From assembly GCA_015654605.1 (NCBI GenBank), contig JAATGO010000356.1:1-11285 (forward strand): a stretch of 11,285 nucleotides of DNA, in the 5' to 3' direction. Positions 1 through 6,123 of the stretch are shown here, piece after piece; positions within the stretch are counted from its first letter, which is position 1; the number at the start of each line of letters is the position of its first letter. The translations under genes were made by a program, and so were the position numbers. The notes below the pieces were generated by a model. That model ran no database searches. It worked only from the letters and a program-made list of their open reading frames with translations, and had not been told where the DNA came from. This DNA is from Betaproteobacteria bacterium (GTDB taxonomy: Bacteria; Pseudomonadota; Gammaproteobacteria; Burkholderiales; Burkholderiaceae).

Positions 1-424
1 AAATAAAGTAGTTGTACTTATCGACTAGACAGTCATCACTTAGTTTGCATTCCAGATTGACGAAACATTCCGCAATAAGTGGAGCGCGGACTTTGCTTGC
101 TTTCTGTGGTGTCAGACCAAATTCTTGAAATTTATCGATATCAGTACCTGAGCAATTGCCTATGCCAACTACCTTATCAATCATTGCCACAGTGGGAATA
201 TTGATGACACATTCTTTGCTGTGACGAATCAGATCAAAGCTGTGATTGGCACTGGAAATAATGCATCCGACAAGCGAAGGAGTGAATTCCATGACGGTTT
301 GCCATCCCATGGTCATGATATTGCGTTGACCTTGATAGAAGGAACTCAACAGTACGATTGGCCCTGGTTCCAGGTAATGACGAACCTGCGAGACAGGGTA
401 ATCGTGTTTGATGATCTTTGGCAT
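1..424 (-). CDS. Flavin reductase family protein (FMN split barrel), N-terminal part, runs off window start
   Basis: Reading the minus strand from an ATG at 424, the frame stays open to base 1 and gives 141 residues beginning MPKIIKHDYPVSQVRHYLEP. An in-frame TGA lies a few codons upstream, so this ATG is the first possible Met start; the ribosome-binding site is weak. The segments NIMTMGWQTVMEFTPSLVG, then SFDLIRHSKECVINIPT, then VVGIGNCSGTDIDKF match the flavin reductase-like (DIM6/NTAB) family, soluble FMN-binding split-barrel proteins. The NIMTMGW stretch (about residues 37-43) and the GNCSG turn (about 91-95) are typical of the FMN-binding region. Members reduce or carry flavin in oxidoreductase systems, but the substrate cannot be told here. 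The C-terminal part lies outside the window. The family call is firm, the specific role unknown. Confidence 0.85.
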   Translation of the reverse strand, partial: MPKIIKHDYPVSQVRHYLEPGPIVLLSSFYQGQRNIMTMGWQTVMEFTPSLVGCIISSANHSFDLIRHSKECVINIPTVAMIDKVVGIGNCSGTDIDKFQEFGLTPQKASKVRAPLIAECFVNLECKLSDDCLVDKYNYFI

Positions 425-438
425 GATGAGGAATCTTC

Positions 439-540
439 ATGAATAAGAAAGAAGTTCATCTTACTCTTTTCATTGGTGATGTGTTGAGCCGGTCAAAGGA
501 GGATAAGCGTCGTCACGACAAAGCTCTTCGTGGGTGGTGA
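439..540 (+). CDS. Possible 33-residue small ORF (doubtful)
   Basis: ATG at 439 is preceded by GAGG at 7-8 nt spacing and opens a 33-codon frame ending in TGA at 538-540. The peptide is Lys/Arg/Asp-rich (starts MNKKEVHLTLF, ends KALRGW) with no recognisable domain, signal or membrane segment. It lies in the short gap between the flavin reductase gene, which starts leftward at 424, and the 3' end of the MFS gene. It could be chance or a decayed fragment; only the start-site context supports it. Confidence 0.15.
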   Translation: MNKKEVHLTLFIGDVLSRSKEDKRRHDKALRGW

Positions 541-548
541 AGAATCAA

Positions 549-1772
549 TTACTTGGTGTGTTGAGCCTTCATCCAGCCATTGTAGCCAGCGCCACATGCC
601 AGAAGAATAGCCGTACCCAGGAAAACAGCCTGCATACTAAGTGCCCCGCCTATCATGCCCCCCACTAATGGCCCCGTGACTTGGCCGGCGTATTGAGCCG
701 ATGTCGAATAACCAAGCATGCTTCCAGCAACTTTATCTGGAACATTATGACGAATAACACTCGCGATGCATGGAAGCAATCCACCAAGTGCAAGACCCAT
801 CAGAAAGCGAAGTCCCACCAACTGCCAGGCAGCGTTAACAAACGCTTGTGGAACAAGAAGAATGGCTGCGACAGTGAGGCAGCCAATAATCATGGTCCAG
901 TGGCCTATGCGGTCTGCCACTTTGCCGAGATAGGCTGCAGACAGTATGCTGCCCAGTGCCGCGGCCGACATTGCAAACCCGGAGACAATAGTGACCTGAT
1001 TGGCATTGTGTACGAGCTGTGCCACGTAAAGTGTGATGATTGGCTCAATCGACATGTTAGCAAACATCAGTAAAAGGCCAGTTGCCAGCATCGCCAATAC
1101 GGGCCCTTTATTGGGAACCGCAGCCCATCCATTATGGGTCTTTTTCTGTACATTTTTTTTGGAGGTTACGTCTTCCCGGATAAAGAAAACTGTGGTGAGA
1201 AATGAAATAAAAATGATTGCACCAGCGGCCAGAAACGTTTGGCGTATGCCTATCAAGGGGGGCAACCCTCCACCGATTAATGGTCCGACAAGGTTGCCGG
1301 CCATGATGCCCGATGCGAGCATGCCGAGTGACCAGCCCACGCGCGCCTTAGGAGTTTGTGTTGCGACGAGGATTGTTGAGCCAGAGGCATAGCCACCGAG
1401 AAATCCAGCCAGCAATCGTAGCGCGACAAGTTGCCATATATTGTGAGCCATTCCGATCAAGGACATCGCGATTGCCATGCCGAGACTTGCCCGGATCATC
1501 ATCAGCTTGCGTCCATAAAGGTCAGCCAGACGTCCCCAGAGAGGGGACACTAATGCAGCGGTGAAGAACGTGGCGCCGTAAGCAACTCCCGACCACCTTA
1601 CAATTGACGCGTGATCATGTACCCCAAGCTGCTCCACATACAATGGTAGTAACGGCAGGAGCAATGTCATGGCCATGACTGTCGCAAACGATCCGAAGAT
1701 GCAGACGGTAAGGTTTTGTCGCCAGTGTGGATTGAATGCTTCGTCAGTGTCGTTAGTGGTAGGATTGCTCAT
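549..1772 (-). CDS. mdtG: MdtG-like MFS multidrug efflux transporter
   Basis: A 12-helix major facilitator (drug:H+ antiporter-1 type) of 407 residues from the ATG at 1772. The N-terminus has the MdtG layout: a short polar start, HWRQNL at about 16-21, then LLLPLLPLYVEQLGV at about 37-51. MFS motif A is GRLADLYGRK at residues 80-89, followed by a stretch close to the E. coli MdtG sequence (SLGM, NIWQL, LRLLAGFLGG). E. coli MdtG has 408 residues, so the length supports this start rather than a further upstream in-frame ATG at 1895. That longer start would add 41 residues unlike the family and would read through two palindromes. MdtG exports drugs such as fosfomycin in E. coli; the substrate here is not shown. 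The gene faces away from the remnant block and has no visible operon partner. The symbol rests on remembered similarity, not a search. Confidence 0.85.
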   Translation of the reverse strand: MSNPTTNDTDEAFNPHWRQNLTVCIFGSFATVMAMTLLLPLLPLYVEQLGVHDHASIVRWSGVAYGATFFTAALVSPLWGRLADLYGRKLMMIRASLGMAIAMSLIGMAHNIWQLVALRLLAGFLGGYASGSTILVATQTPKARVGWSLGMLASGIMAGNLVGPLIGGGLPPLIGIRQTFLAAGAIIFISFLTTVFFIREDVTSKKNVQKKTHNGWAAVPNKGPVLAMLATGLLLMFANMSIEPIITLYVAQLVHNANQVTIVSGFAMSAAALGSILSAAYLGKVADRIGHWTMIIGCLTVAAILLVPQAFVNAAWQLVGLRFLMGLALGGLLPCIASVIRHNVPDKVAGSMLGYSTSAQYAGQVTGPLVGGMIGGALSMQAVFLGTAILLACGAGYNGWMKAQHTK

Positions 1773-1807
1773 TGCTCTGCAAGTTTTTCCCCTTATAGTT
1801 ATCGGTG

Positions 1808-1889
1808 TCACGTCCCACGTGACTTGCTCTGGTTCTAATTGTAACAATTCCCAAGGAATGCGTATACTTTGGTAAGTGCCATATTGGCA
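1808..1889 (-). promoter_or_regulatory. Cluster of three perfect inverted repeats upstream of the MFS exporter
   Basis: Three perfect dyads lie between the MFS start and the remnant block: TCACGT-ccc-ACGTGA at 1808-1822, AATTGT-a-ACAATT at 1837-1849, and TGCCA-tat-TGGCA at 1877-1889. They sit 36 to 117 bp upstream of the chosen ATG, where promoter and operators are expected. Drug exporters are commonly repressor-controlled, so operator sites are a fair inference, but the regulator is not visible and no convincing -35/-10 pair could be fixed. Confidence 0.45.
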
Positions 1890-1916
1890 TATCACTAGAG
1901 AAGCGACATCAGATGT

Positions 1917-2155
1917 GGCAATTTTTTATCAGACCACGACGGCGTGTTCGAATCTCTGGATGATCGCAAGAAGGAAAATCTGCTGACGGTCATTCGCCGG
2001 TATGCCGACCTGGGGGGCTTCAACCCATCATCACGCTGATTGACTCAGACCTGCCTGTGCGGCCTGACGATGACGTATTCAATGCCGATGAGATTGTTGT
2101 GACTCTGCACGATGAGAGTGAACAAAGACGACTGTTCAAAATGCGTGCATGGTGA
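1917..2155 (+). pseudogene. C-terminal fragment of a DUF2326-like (SMC/ABC-type) ATPase, frameshifted
   Basis: From about 1917 the plus strand reads SDHDGVFESLDDRKKENLL, then VIRRYADLG. If one base is restored in the TTCAACCC run near 2021-2026, the next frame continues PIITLIDSDLPVRPDDDVF, then EIVVTLHDE and LFKMRAW, stopping at TGA 2153-2155. The 'HDGVFE..DDRK', 'IITLIDSDLP' and 'LHDE...LFKM.AW' blocks look like the extreme C-terminus of DUF2326-type coiled-coil ATPases, some of which belong to defence-associated ABC three-component systems (from memory). The ATPase core and coiled coil are absent, so this is a truncated and frameshifted relic. High GC and proximity to traF and tetR remnants point to a former mobile element. 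That it is a broken coding relic is well supported; the family name is moderate. Confidence 0.6.
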
Positions 2156-2170
2156 TTTCGGTCTTTCGCA

Positions 2171-2716
2171 GTGGGCATCACGTTGCGTCCTGGTTCGCAC
2201 CGCGCACGTTTGCGCGTTCGTATCGTGCTAGCGGGTCTCGCCGCCTGCGGCCTCGCTGCTAGCCTGGGCGTCCTTTGTGTATCCGCTACGCCTGATCTAC
2301 AACCCGTTCGACAACATGGCTGTCGGCTGGTATCGGGTCGATCCGTTGGGCAGCAAGCCGGACCCGATGCCGCATCCTTTCGCCGTGGGTACATCGTCCT
2401 GACCACGCTGCCGCCAGACTCTACCGTGCTGGGCCACGTAGCGCGGCTACCTGCTGGCGCACGTGCCGCTGCCAGAGCGTGTGGGCGCCATCGCGCCGTA
2501 GTGAAGAGGTGTGCATCACTGGTCGCATCGTTCTCATTGACGGCGAGCCTTCGGCCGCCGTGCTCACCGCTGGCGCTGCCCGCTGCCATCCTGGCAGCAA
2601 TGCCTTCGCCTTGAACCCGGCAAACCGTTCCTGTTTAGTGCGATCAACTCGGCGTCGTTCGACAGCCGGTATTTCGGACCAGTTAATGCTTCCTCCGTGA
2701 TCGGCATGGCGTGCCG
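2171..2716 (+). pseudogene. traF: Degenerate conjugal-transfer signal peptidase TraF (S26 family), multiple frameshifts
   Basis: Pieces of one protein appear in successive plus-strand frames. A hydrophobic N-terminal segment (RVRIVLAGLAACGLAAS) is followed by RLIYNPFDNMAVGWYRVDPL at about 2294-2350, GYIVLTTLPPDSTVL at about 2388-2430, RGYLLAHVPLPERVGAIAP with a stop at about 2443-2501, EEVCITGRIVLIDGEP at about 2503-2550, and PSWQQCLRLEPGK through SFDSRYFGPVNASSVIGMA ending near 2710. The order and the 'FDSRYFGPV' signature fit TraF, the S26 serine peptidase that matures the pilin of conjugative type IV secretion systems. At least four frame changes and in-frame stops make it non-functional. 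The usual catalytic serine position in 'SDSxxxGWY' reads FDNMAVGWY, so the nucleophile also seems lost. Local GC is about 67% in a 60-nt sample, far above the neighbouring genes. Confidence 0.8.
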
Positions 2717-2992
2717 GAAAAAAAGCATTGGGTTACCACGTCCGCGTTGCTGAATTACATCCTTGGCGTCGCTGGACAGAATGCGGGCAACGGGCAGCTC
2801 GCTCGAACGCAAGGCCTCGACAGATCTGACTTCCTGGAAGCGGTGTCAACAGCATGGTCCCAACTTGATCTGAAGGAGTATCCATTTACACGTAGCCTGG
2901 CAGGACAGCTATGCGTTCACGATGATCGAAAGGATTTTCTCGCCGGGATCGATCTCATTCTCAGAGGCATTGGCGTACCCCAGCGAAGATAA
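2711..2992 (+). pseudogene. C-terminal remnant of a TetR/AcrR-family regulator
   Basis: A 93-codon frame starting at a GTG encodes HWVTTSALLNYILGVAG, then GLDRSDFLEAVSTAWSQLD and EYPFTRSLAGQL.VHDDR.DFLAGIDLILRGI. This resembles the C-terminal ligand/dimer domain of TetR repressors. The N-terminal helix-turn-helix is missing; instead the frame abuts and slightly overlaps the end of the traF relic in another frame. It is therefore a 5'-truncated fragment, not a regulator able to bind DNA. The join at about 2711-2720 is a recombination or deletion junction, since neither partner is complete there. Whether it once controlled the nearby MFS exporter cannot be told. Confidence 0.65.
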
Positions 2993-3105
2993 CATGGGAG
3001 CCAAGCGGATGGAAACCGGTCAAGTTTCGGAAAGCACTGGCATATAAGGGGAGCGCTTAAATTATTGATAAGCCTGCTGTATTGGGCTTAGGCGTACCCC
3101 AGCGA
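2972..3105 (+). repeat. 15-bp perfect direct repeat, copies 119 bp apart
   Basis: GGCGTACCCCAGCGA occurs at 2972-2986, at the very end of the TetR fragment's frame, and again at 3091-3105. The 104 bp between them hold no recognisable gene. The repeat marks the right edge of the GC-rich remnant block, which suits a duplication or recombination footprint; no insertion-sequence ends were identified around it. Confidence 0.6.
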
Positions 3106-3111
3106 GGTACG
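3069..3111 (-). terminator. Tandem hairpins downstream of the secreted-protein gene, possible terminator
   Basis: Two adjacent inverted repeats: TAAGCC at 3069-3074 pairs with GGCTTA at 3085-3090, and CGTACC at 3093-3098 pairs with GGTACG at 3106-3111. They lie 60-100 bp beyond the stop of the leftward secreted-protein gene. On the minus strand the outer hairpin is followed only by a mixed AT stretch, so a classic Rho-independent terminator is not assured. Confidence 0.35.
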
Positions 3112-3169
3112 GTGCGGAGTCAATGTGAAACAAAACCGGCATTTCAGCAATTTGCCAATATACAGGTTG

Positions 3170-3544
3170 TCAATAACGATAGTAGACAGGTGGCGGAGGA
3201 TAATAAGCGGGTTCTTCATAAACAACTTGTGGTGGTGCGTAGTAGCTTGGTTGTGCTGGTTGTTGGTAATAAATCTGTGGCGGAGCATAGGTCGGGGGAG
3301 ATACTGCATTGGCAATCATGGATCCAATGACAGTAGCACCGATGATCCCGGCGGCAATGGCAACGCCGTTACCGCCACCATGATGTCCTCCATTATGATA
3401 CATGCCGCCATAGCGCTGGCCATGTCGACTACCGTGATAGTTACCACCACGGTAGCGGTTATCTGCAAAAGCAGTGTTTGAGATTAATGTGGTGAGTGCT
3501 GTGGCCGTTAGCAATATGGAAACAGTTTTCTTGAAAGTCATCAT
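3170..3544 (-). CDS. Small secreted glycine-zipper protein with Pro/Tyr-rich tail
   Basis: Start ATG at 3544 is chosen because GAAGGG lies 7 nt upstream and a signal peptide begins there: MMTFKKTVSILLTATALTTL followed by a cleavage-like AFA before D28. The mature 97 residues fall into three parts: an Arg/Gly/His/Tyr-rich stretch (28-58), a glycine-zipper hydrophobic segment (about 60-81, GVAIAAGIIGATVIGSMIA), and a tail with repeated PP-x-YY/PPQxxY units ending PVYYRY. This is a Sec-exported periplasmic or outer-membrane-associated small protein. Similar low-complexity proteins with a glycine zipper are common in proteobacteria and mostly uncharacterised. The His/Gly segment could bind metal (inference). 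An upstream in-frame ATG at 3634 would add 30 residues before the signal peptide and is unlikely. No operon partner. Confidence 0.75.
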   Translation of the reverse strand: MMTFKKTVSILLTATALTTLISNTAFADNRYRGGNYHGSRHGQRYGGMYHNGGHHGGGNGVAIAAGIIGATVIGSMIANAVSPPTYAPPQIYYQQPAQPSYYAPPQVVYEEPAYYPPPPVYYRY

Positions 3545-3863
3545 AAAATTACCCTTCTTGTTGATTATTCCCATGCCGCAGAATGGTTTTGATGCAGAGT
3601 CAATCGCATTGACTTGAATATGTTTCAATGACATGGTGTAGATTTCACTATAGATGATGTTTCTATGAAAGGATGCTTTTACAGGATTTCCTTACATTTC
3701 TTACTGTTTTTACCGAAGATGTAGAAAGTTTGTACATAGATGATATGTGCTTCTTCAGTATGGCATGTCAGAAATGGAATTGGCATGGTAAAACATGGAA
3801 AAAGAATTGCTTGATAGTAAAATAGGAAGATTGCAGCCAGTCTGTATATCAGGAAAAGTATGA
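3545..3863. promoter_or_regulatory. 319-bp divergent intergenic region with a dyad at 3607-3630
   Basis: This AT-rich gap separates two genes that start in opposite directions, so it must hold both promoters. The clearest structure is CATTGA-N12-TCAATG at 3607-3630, which also contains TTGAA-N5-TTCAA at 3614-3628. It lies 63-86 bp upstream of the secreted-protein ATG and is a candidate operator. No consensus -35/-10 pair, tRNA or further ORF was found. Confidence 0.35.
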
Positions 3864-4787
3864 ATGCGTTATCTATCTAGTCGTAGCAAGGCCTATGGTT
3901 GCCTGGCAGCGAGTATGTTGATGGTTGGCAGTTACGTTGCCTTGACCAAACCATTAGCAATTGTTTTACCCATTTTTTTACTGGCGTGGCTACGCTTTGG
4001 GATTGGTGCAGTGGCGATGTCGGGTTGGTTAAGAAAAACGGAGGCAGAAGCGCCCATGACATGGCATACACGTCGTTTGGTGTTTCTAGAATCTTTCTTT
4101 GGAAATTTTTTATTCACTTTGTGCATGATTAGCGGTGTCAGCATGACCAATGCCGTGTCTGCCGGCACGATCATGTCGACTATCCCTATCGTCGTGGCAT
4201 TGCTTAGCTGGATTCTTCTGCGTGAGAAAATTAGTACGCGCACATGGGGCGCTGTAGTGTGTGGTGTGCTGGGTATTGGTATGCTGTCGTTGTCACATAT
4301 GGAGCCAGCTGCAGAGGCTACTGATAGTGGCCAGGCATTGTTGGGTAATTTTCTGGTATTTTGTGCGGTAGTGTGTGAGGCAATGTATGCTGTGATCGGT
4401 AAGAAATTGACGGCAGTGCTTAGCCCCAAGCGTATTAGTGCAATTATCAATTTTTGGGGATTATTGCTGATGACGCCTATGGGTTTGTATACGGCATTAC
4501 ATTTCCATTTTTCTTCTGTACCTGTAAATATGTGGGCGTTGCTGGTATTTTATGGATTTGCTGCCAGCATGTGGAGTGTATGGCTTTGGATGACGGGATT
4601 GCAATCTGTCCCTGCAGCACATGCTGGTGTGTTTACTGTGCTATTACCTATTAGTGCAGCATTGGTGGGTGTATTGGTATTGGGGGAGAAGCTATCATTT
4701 CTGCAATTACTGGCATTTGTGATTGCATTGATGGGAATGCTGCTAGTGGTCACTCCAGGTAAAGCTACTCGTTCAGTGACTGGATGA
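3864..4787 (+). CDS. EamA-family (DMT superfamily) inner-membrane permease
   Basis: A 307-residue, highly hydrophobic protein with about ten predicted membrane segments in two homologous EamA halves (about 5-140 and 155-298). Each half begins with a long helix and ends in a pattern of the type WILLREKIS..TWGAVVCGVLGI (about 112-139) or GVLVLGEKLSF.QLLAFVIALMG (about 267-290). The acidic-containing 'l-R/G-E-K' turn before the last helices of each half is typical of drug/metabolite transporters. The family moves amino acids, nucleotide precursors or other small metabolites; the substrate is unknown here. ATG at 3864 has AGGA about 9-10 nt upstream. It is followed after 52 bp by a same-strand gene. 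Confidence 0.85.
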   Translation: MRYLSSRSKAYGCLAASMLMVGSYVALTKPLAIVLPIFLLAWLRFGIGAVAMSGWLRKTEAEAPMTWHTRRLVFLESFFGNFLFTLCMISGVSMTNAVSAGTIMSTIPIVVALLSWILLREKISTRTWGAVVCGVLGIGMLSLSHMEPAAEATDSGQALLGNFLVFCAVVCEAMYAVIGKKLTAVLSPKRISAIINFWGLLLMTPMGLYTALHFHFSSVPVNMWALLVFYGFAASMWSVWLWMTGLQSVPAAHAGVFTVLLPISAALVGVLVLGEKLSFLQLLAFVIALMGMLLVVTPGKATRSVTG

Positions 4788-4839
4788 AATGAGAGTCCTG
4801 ATAGGGATTGAGACATTGTAGACATAAGGGAGCAAGTAC

Positions 4840-5175
4840 TTGGTATCCCGAACAGCTCGACACCATTATTCAGTCTACGTCATCGAGTTATCTCGAGATG
4901 TCCTCTATGAGGCACGTTTTCGTAAGGCCAATCCAGATTATACGAGTGGAGAACCTTGCGTCTATGTGGGAATGACTGGCCTGGATCCAGACGTTCGTTT
5001 TGATAAACACAAGGCAGGCATACAGCACAATAGGTACGTTCTTGAGTATGGTTTGCGACTATTGCCGCACTTATATGAGATGTACAATCCGATGCCCTAT
5101 GAGGGAGCGCGCGAGATGGAGGTCGAATTGGCGATTGCTTTGCGAGAAGCTGGTTATGGTGTCTGGCAGGCTTAA
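4840..5175 (+). CDS. GIY-YIG-like small protein, TTG start
   Basis: A 111-residue frame with a TTG start, supported by AAGGGAG exactly 7 nt upstream. The protein starts with a beta strand SVYVIEL (11-17) in the place of the 'GIY' motif, then PCVYVGMTGLDPDVRFDKHK (39-58) in the place of 'YIG' with the conserved Arg (R53) and a His (H57). It ends in LHLYEMYNP-like and AREMEVELAIALREAGYGV blocks with a possible catalytic Glu (E94). This fits a divergent GIY-YIG superfamily protein, a fold known from nucleases and DNA-repair enzymes; neither active Tyr position is canonical, so activity is uncertain. It lies 52 bp after the permease and 15 bp before the M15 peptidase, consistent with one transcript. 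No DNA-binding domain is fused to it. Confidence 0.65.
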   Translation: MVSRTARHHYSVYVIELSRDVLYEARFRKANPDYTSGEPCVYVGMTGLDPDVRFDKHKAGIQHNRYVLEYGLRLLPHLYEMYNPMPYEGAREMEVELAIALREAGYGVWQA

Positions 5176-5190
5176 GAGATATTAAGGCAT

Positions 5191-6027
5191 ATGCACAAAA
5201 ATAAAAATATACTAAAAAAATTATGGTTGGTAACGATAGTCTTATGCGTAGGGATCTTGCTAGCTCGTCCAAGCTATGCAACAGTGACAGCGTTGACCAC
5301 GAAAGATTGTGCTGCAATGTATGCGACAGGTGTGATTAGTAAGAATAATCCGGTACAGTGTGAGCGTTTGCGTCGCGTCAGCTTCCAGTATATTGATTTC
5401 ACAGGAGCATCGGGCAAGATCGGGAACGTCGTTGTGTTAGATGCTTGCGCCAAGTATGTGCAGCATATTTTCGATACGTTATTTCACCGGAGGTTCCCTC
5501 TTGCCAAGGCGTTGCCAATGGAGGCGTATAGAGGAGATGATAATGCTGCTATGCGTGACAATAACACTTCTGGATTCAATGGCCGAGCACTGACGGTAGG
5601 GAATTCCTGGTCGTTGCATGCTTATGGTGCCGCGATTGATATCAATCCCAAGCAGAATCCATTTGTGTCTTTCGACAAGGCTGAGCGTGTTACGGTAACG
5701 CCAGCCGGATCTGCGCACTTGTTTCTCAATCGGTACAGCGATCGTCCAGGGAAGTTGCATCGTAAGGGGATGGCAGAAGACGTGATTGATATTTTCGCAG
5801 AGAATGGGTTTATAAGTTGGGGAGGCTACTGGGATAGCCCCATCGACTATCAGCATTTTGAGATTGGCAGTAGAGCACTGGCATTGCAATTGGCAGCAGC
5901 AACTCCAGAGCATGCTCAGCAGTTGTTTGAGCAGCATGTGAACGCATATCGCCTCTGCATGCAACAGAATGCGACACAAGTGCGCGCAACAGCACGTGCT
6001 GCATGTATTACTAGCTTGAATCTGTAA
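5191..6027 (+). CDS. Secreted M15 (M15_4/VanY-like) D-Ala-D-Ala-type peptidase
   Basis: 278 residues with an N-terminal signal peptide (Lys-rich start, hydrophobic 11-25, cleavage near SYA at 28-30). The catalytic domain shows the M15 zinc signature SLHAYGAAIDINP (141-153), giving ligands H143 and D150, and a C-terminal DYQHFE (219-224) giving the third ligand H222. The WGGYW block just before it (210-214) and PMEAYRGDD..DNNTSGFNGR (109-132) are also family features. Such enzymes cleave peptide stems of peptidoglycan in the periplasm as L,D- or D,D-peptidases. It starts 15 bp after the GIY-YIG gene with AAGG very close to the ATG, so coupling to the upstream gene is plausible. All zinc ligands are present, so it should be active. 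A C-terminal tail of about 50 residues with several Cys is unassigned. Confidence 0.88.
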   Translation: MHKNKNILKKLWLVTIVLCVGILLARPSYATVTALTTKDCAAMYATGVISKNNPVQCERLRRVSFQYIDFTGASGKIGNVVVLDACAKYVQHIFDTLFHRRFPLAKALPMEAYRGDDNAAMRDNNTSGFNGRALTVGNSWSLHAYGAAIDINPKQNPFVSFDKAERVTVTPAGSAHLFLNRYSDRPGKLHRKGMAEDVIDIFAENGFISWGGYWDSPIDYQHFEIGSRALALQLAAATPEHAQQLFEQHVNAYRLCMQQNATQVRATARAACITSLNL

Positions 6028-6033
6028 TGTTTT

Positions 6034-6069
6034 TAGAACGTATTATGCCTATTTAGGAAATGCGTTCTA
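6034..6069. repeat. Palindromic intergenic repeat, copy 1
   Basis: A 36-nt imperfect palindrome: TAGAACG at 6034-6040 pairs perfectly with CGTTCTA at 6063-6069, and pairing extends inward through ATT/AAT with one G-U. Its right arm GAAATGCGTTCTA (6057-6069) recurs exactly at 9863-9875, where it is again the right arm of a hairpin. This copy sits between the convergent 3' ends of the M15 peptidase and the CE-clan protease. It may also act in transcript ending, though no T-tract follows on either strand. Confidence 0.55.
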
Positions 6070-6123
6070 TAGATGCTGTTGTTAGCCCGATAGGGAAGAG
6101 GTGAATTTCAGATGTCTGCAGTT

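Noticed and set aside
495..502. Perfect Shine-Dalgarno AAAGGAGG on the plus strand
   Set aside because: No ATG, GTG or TTG follows at usable spacing, so it initiates nothing visible; probably chance.
681..1392. Plus-strand open frames across the MFS gene
   Set aside because: They are antisense to a clearly conserved MdtG-like protein and have no motifs.
2020..2589. 189-codon open frame on the minus strand across the GC-rich block
   Set aside because: It is antisense to the ATPase and traF relics, which show clear family motifs; its own translation is Arg/Ala/Ser-rich with no motif, as usual for shadows of GC-rich DNA.
3932..4450. 172-codon minus-strand frame across the permease
   Set aside because: It is antisense to a clear EamA protein; the translation is low-complexity Ile/Thr/Pro with no domain.
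5479..5979. 166-codon minus-strand frame across the M15 peptidase
   Set aside because: The plus frame holds the complete zinc signature, so the minus frame is a shadow.
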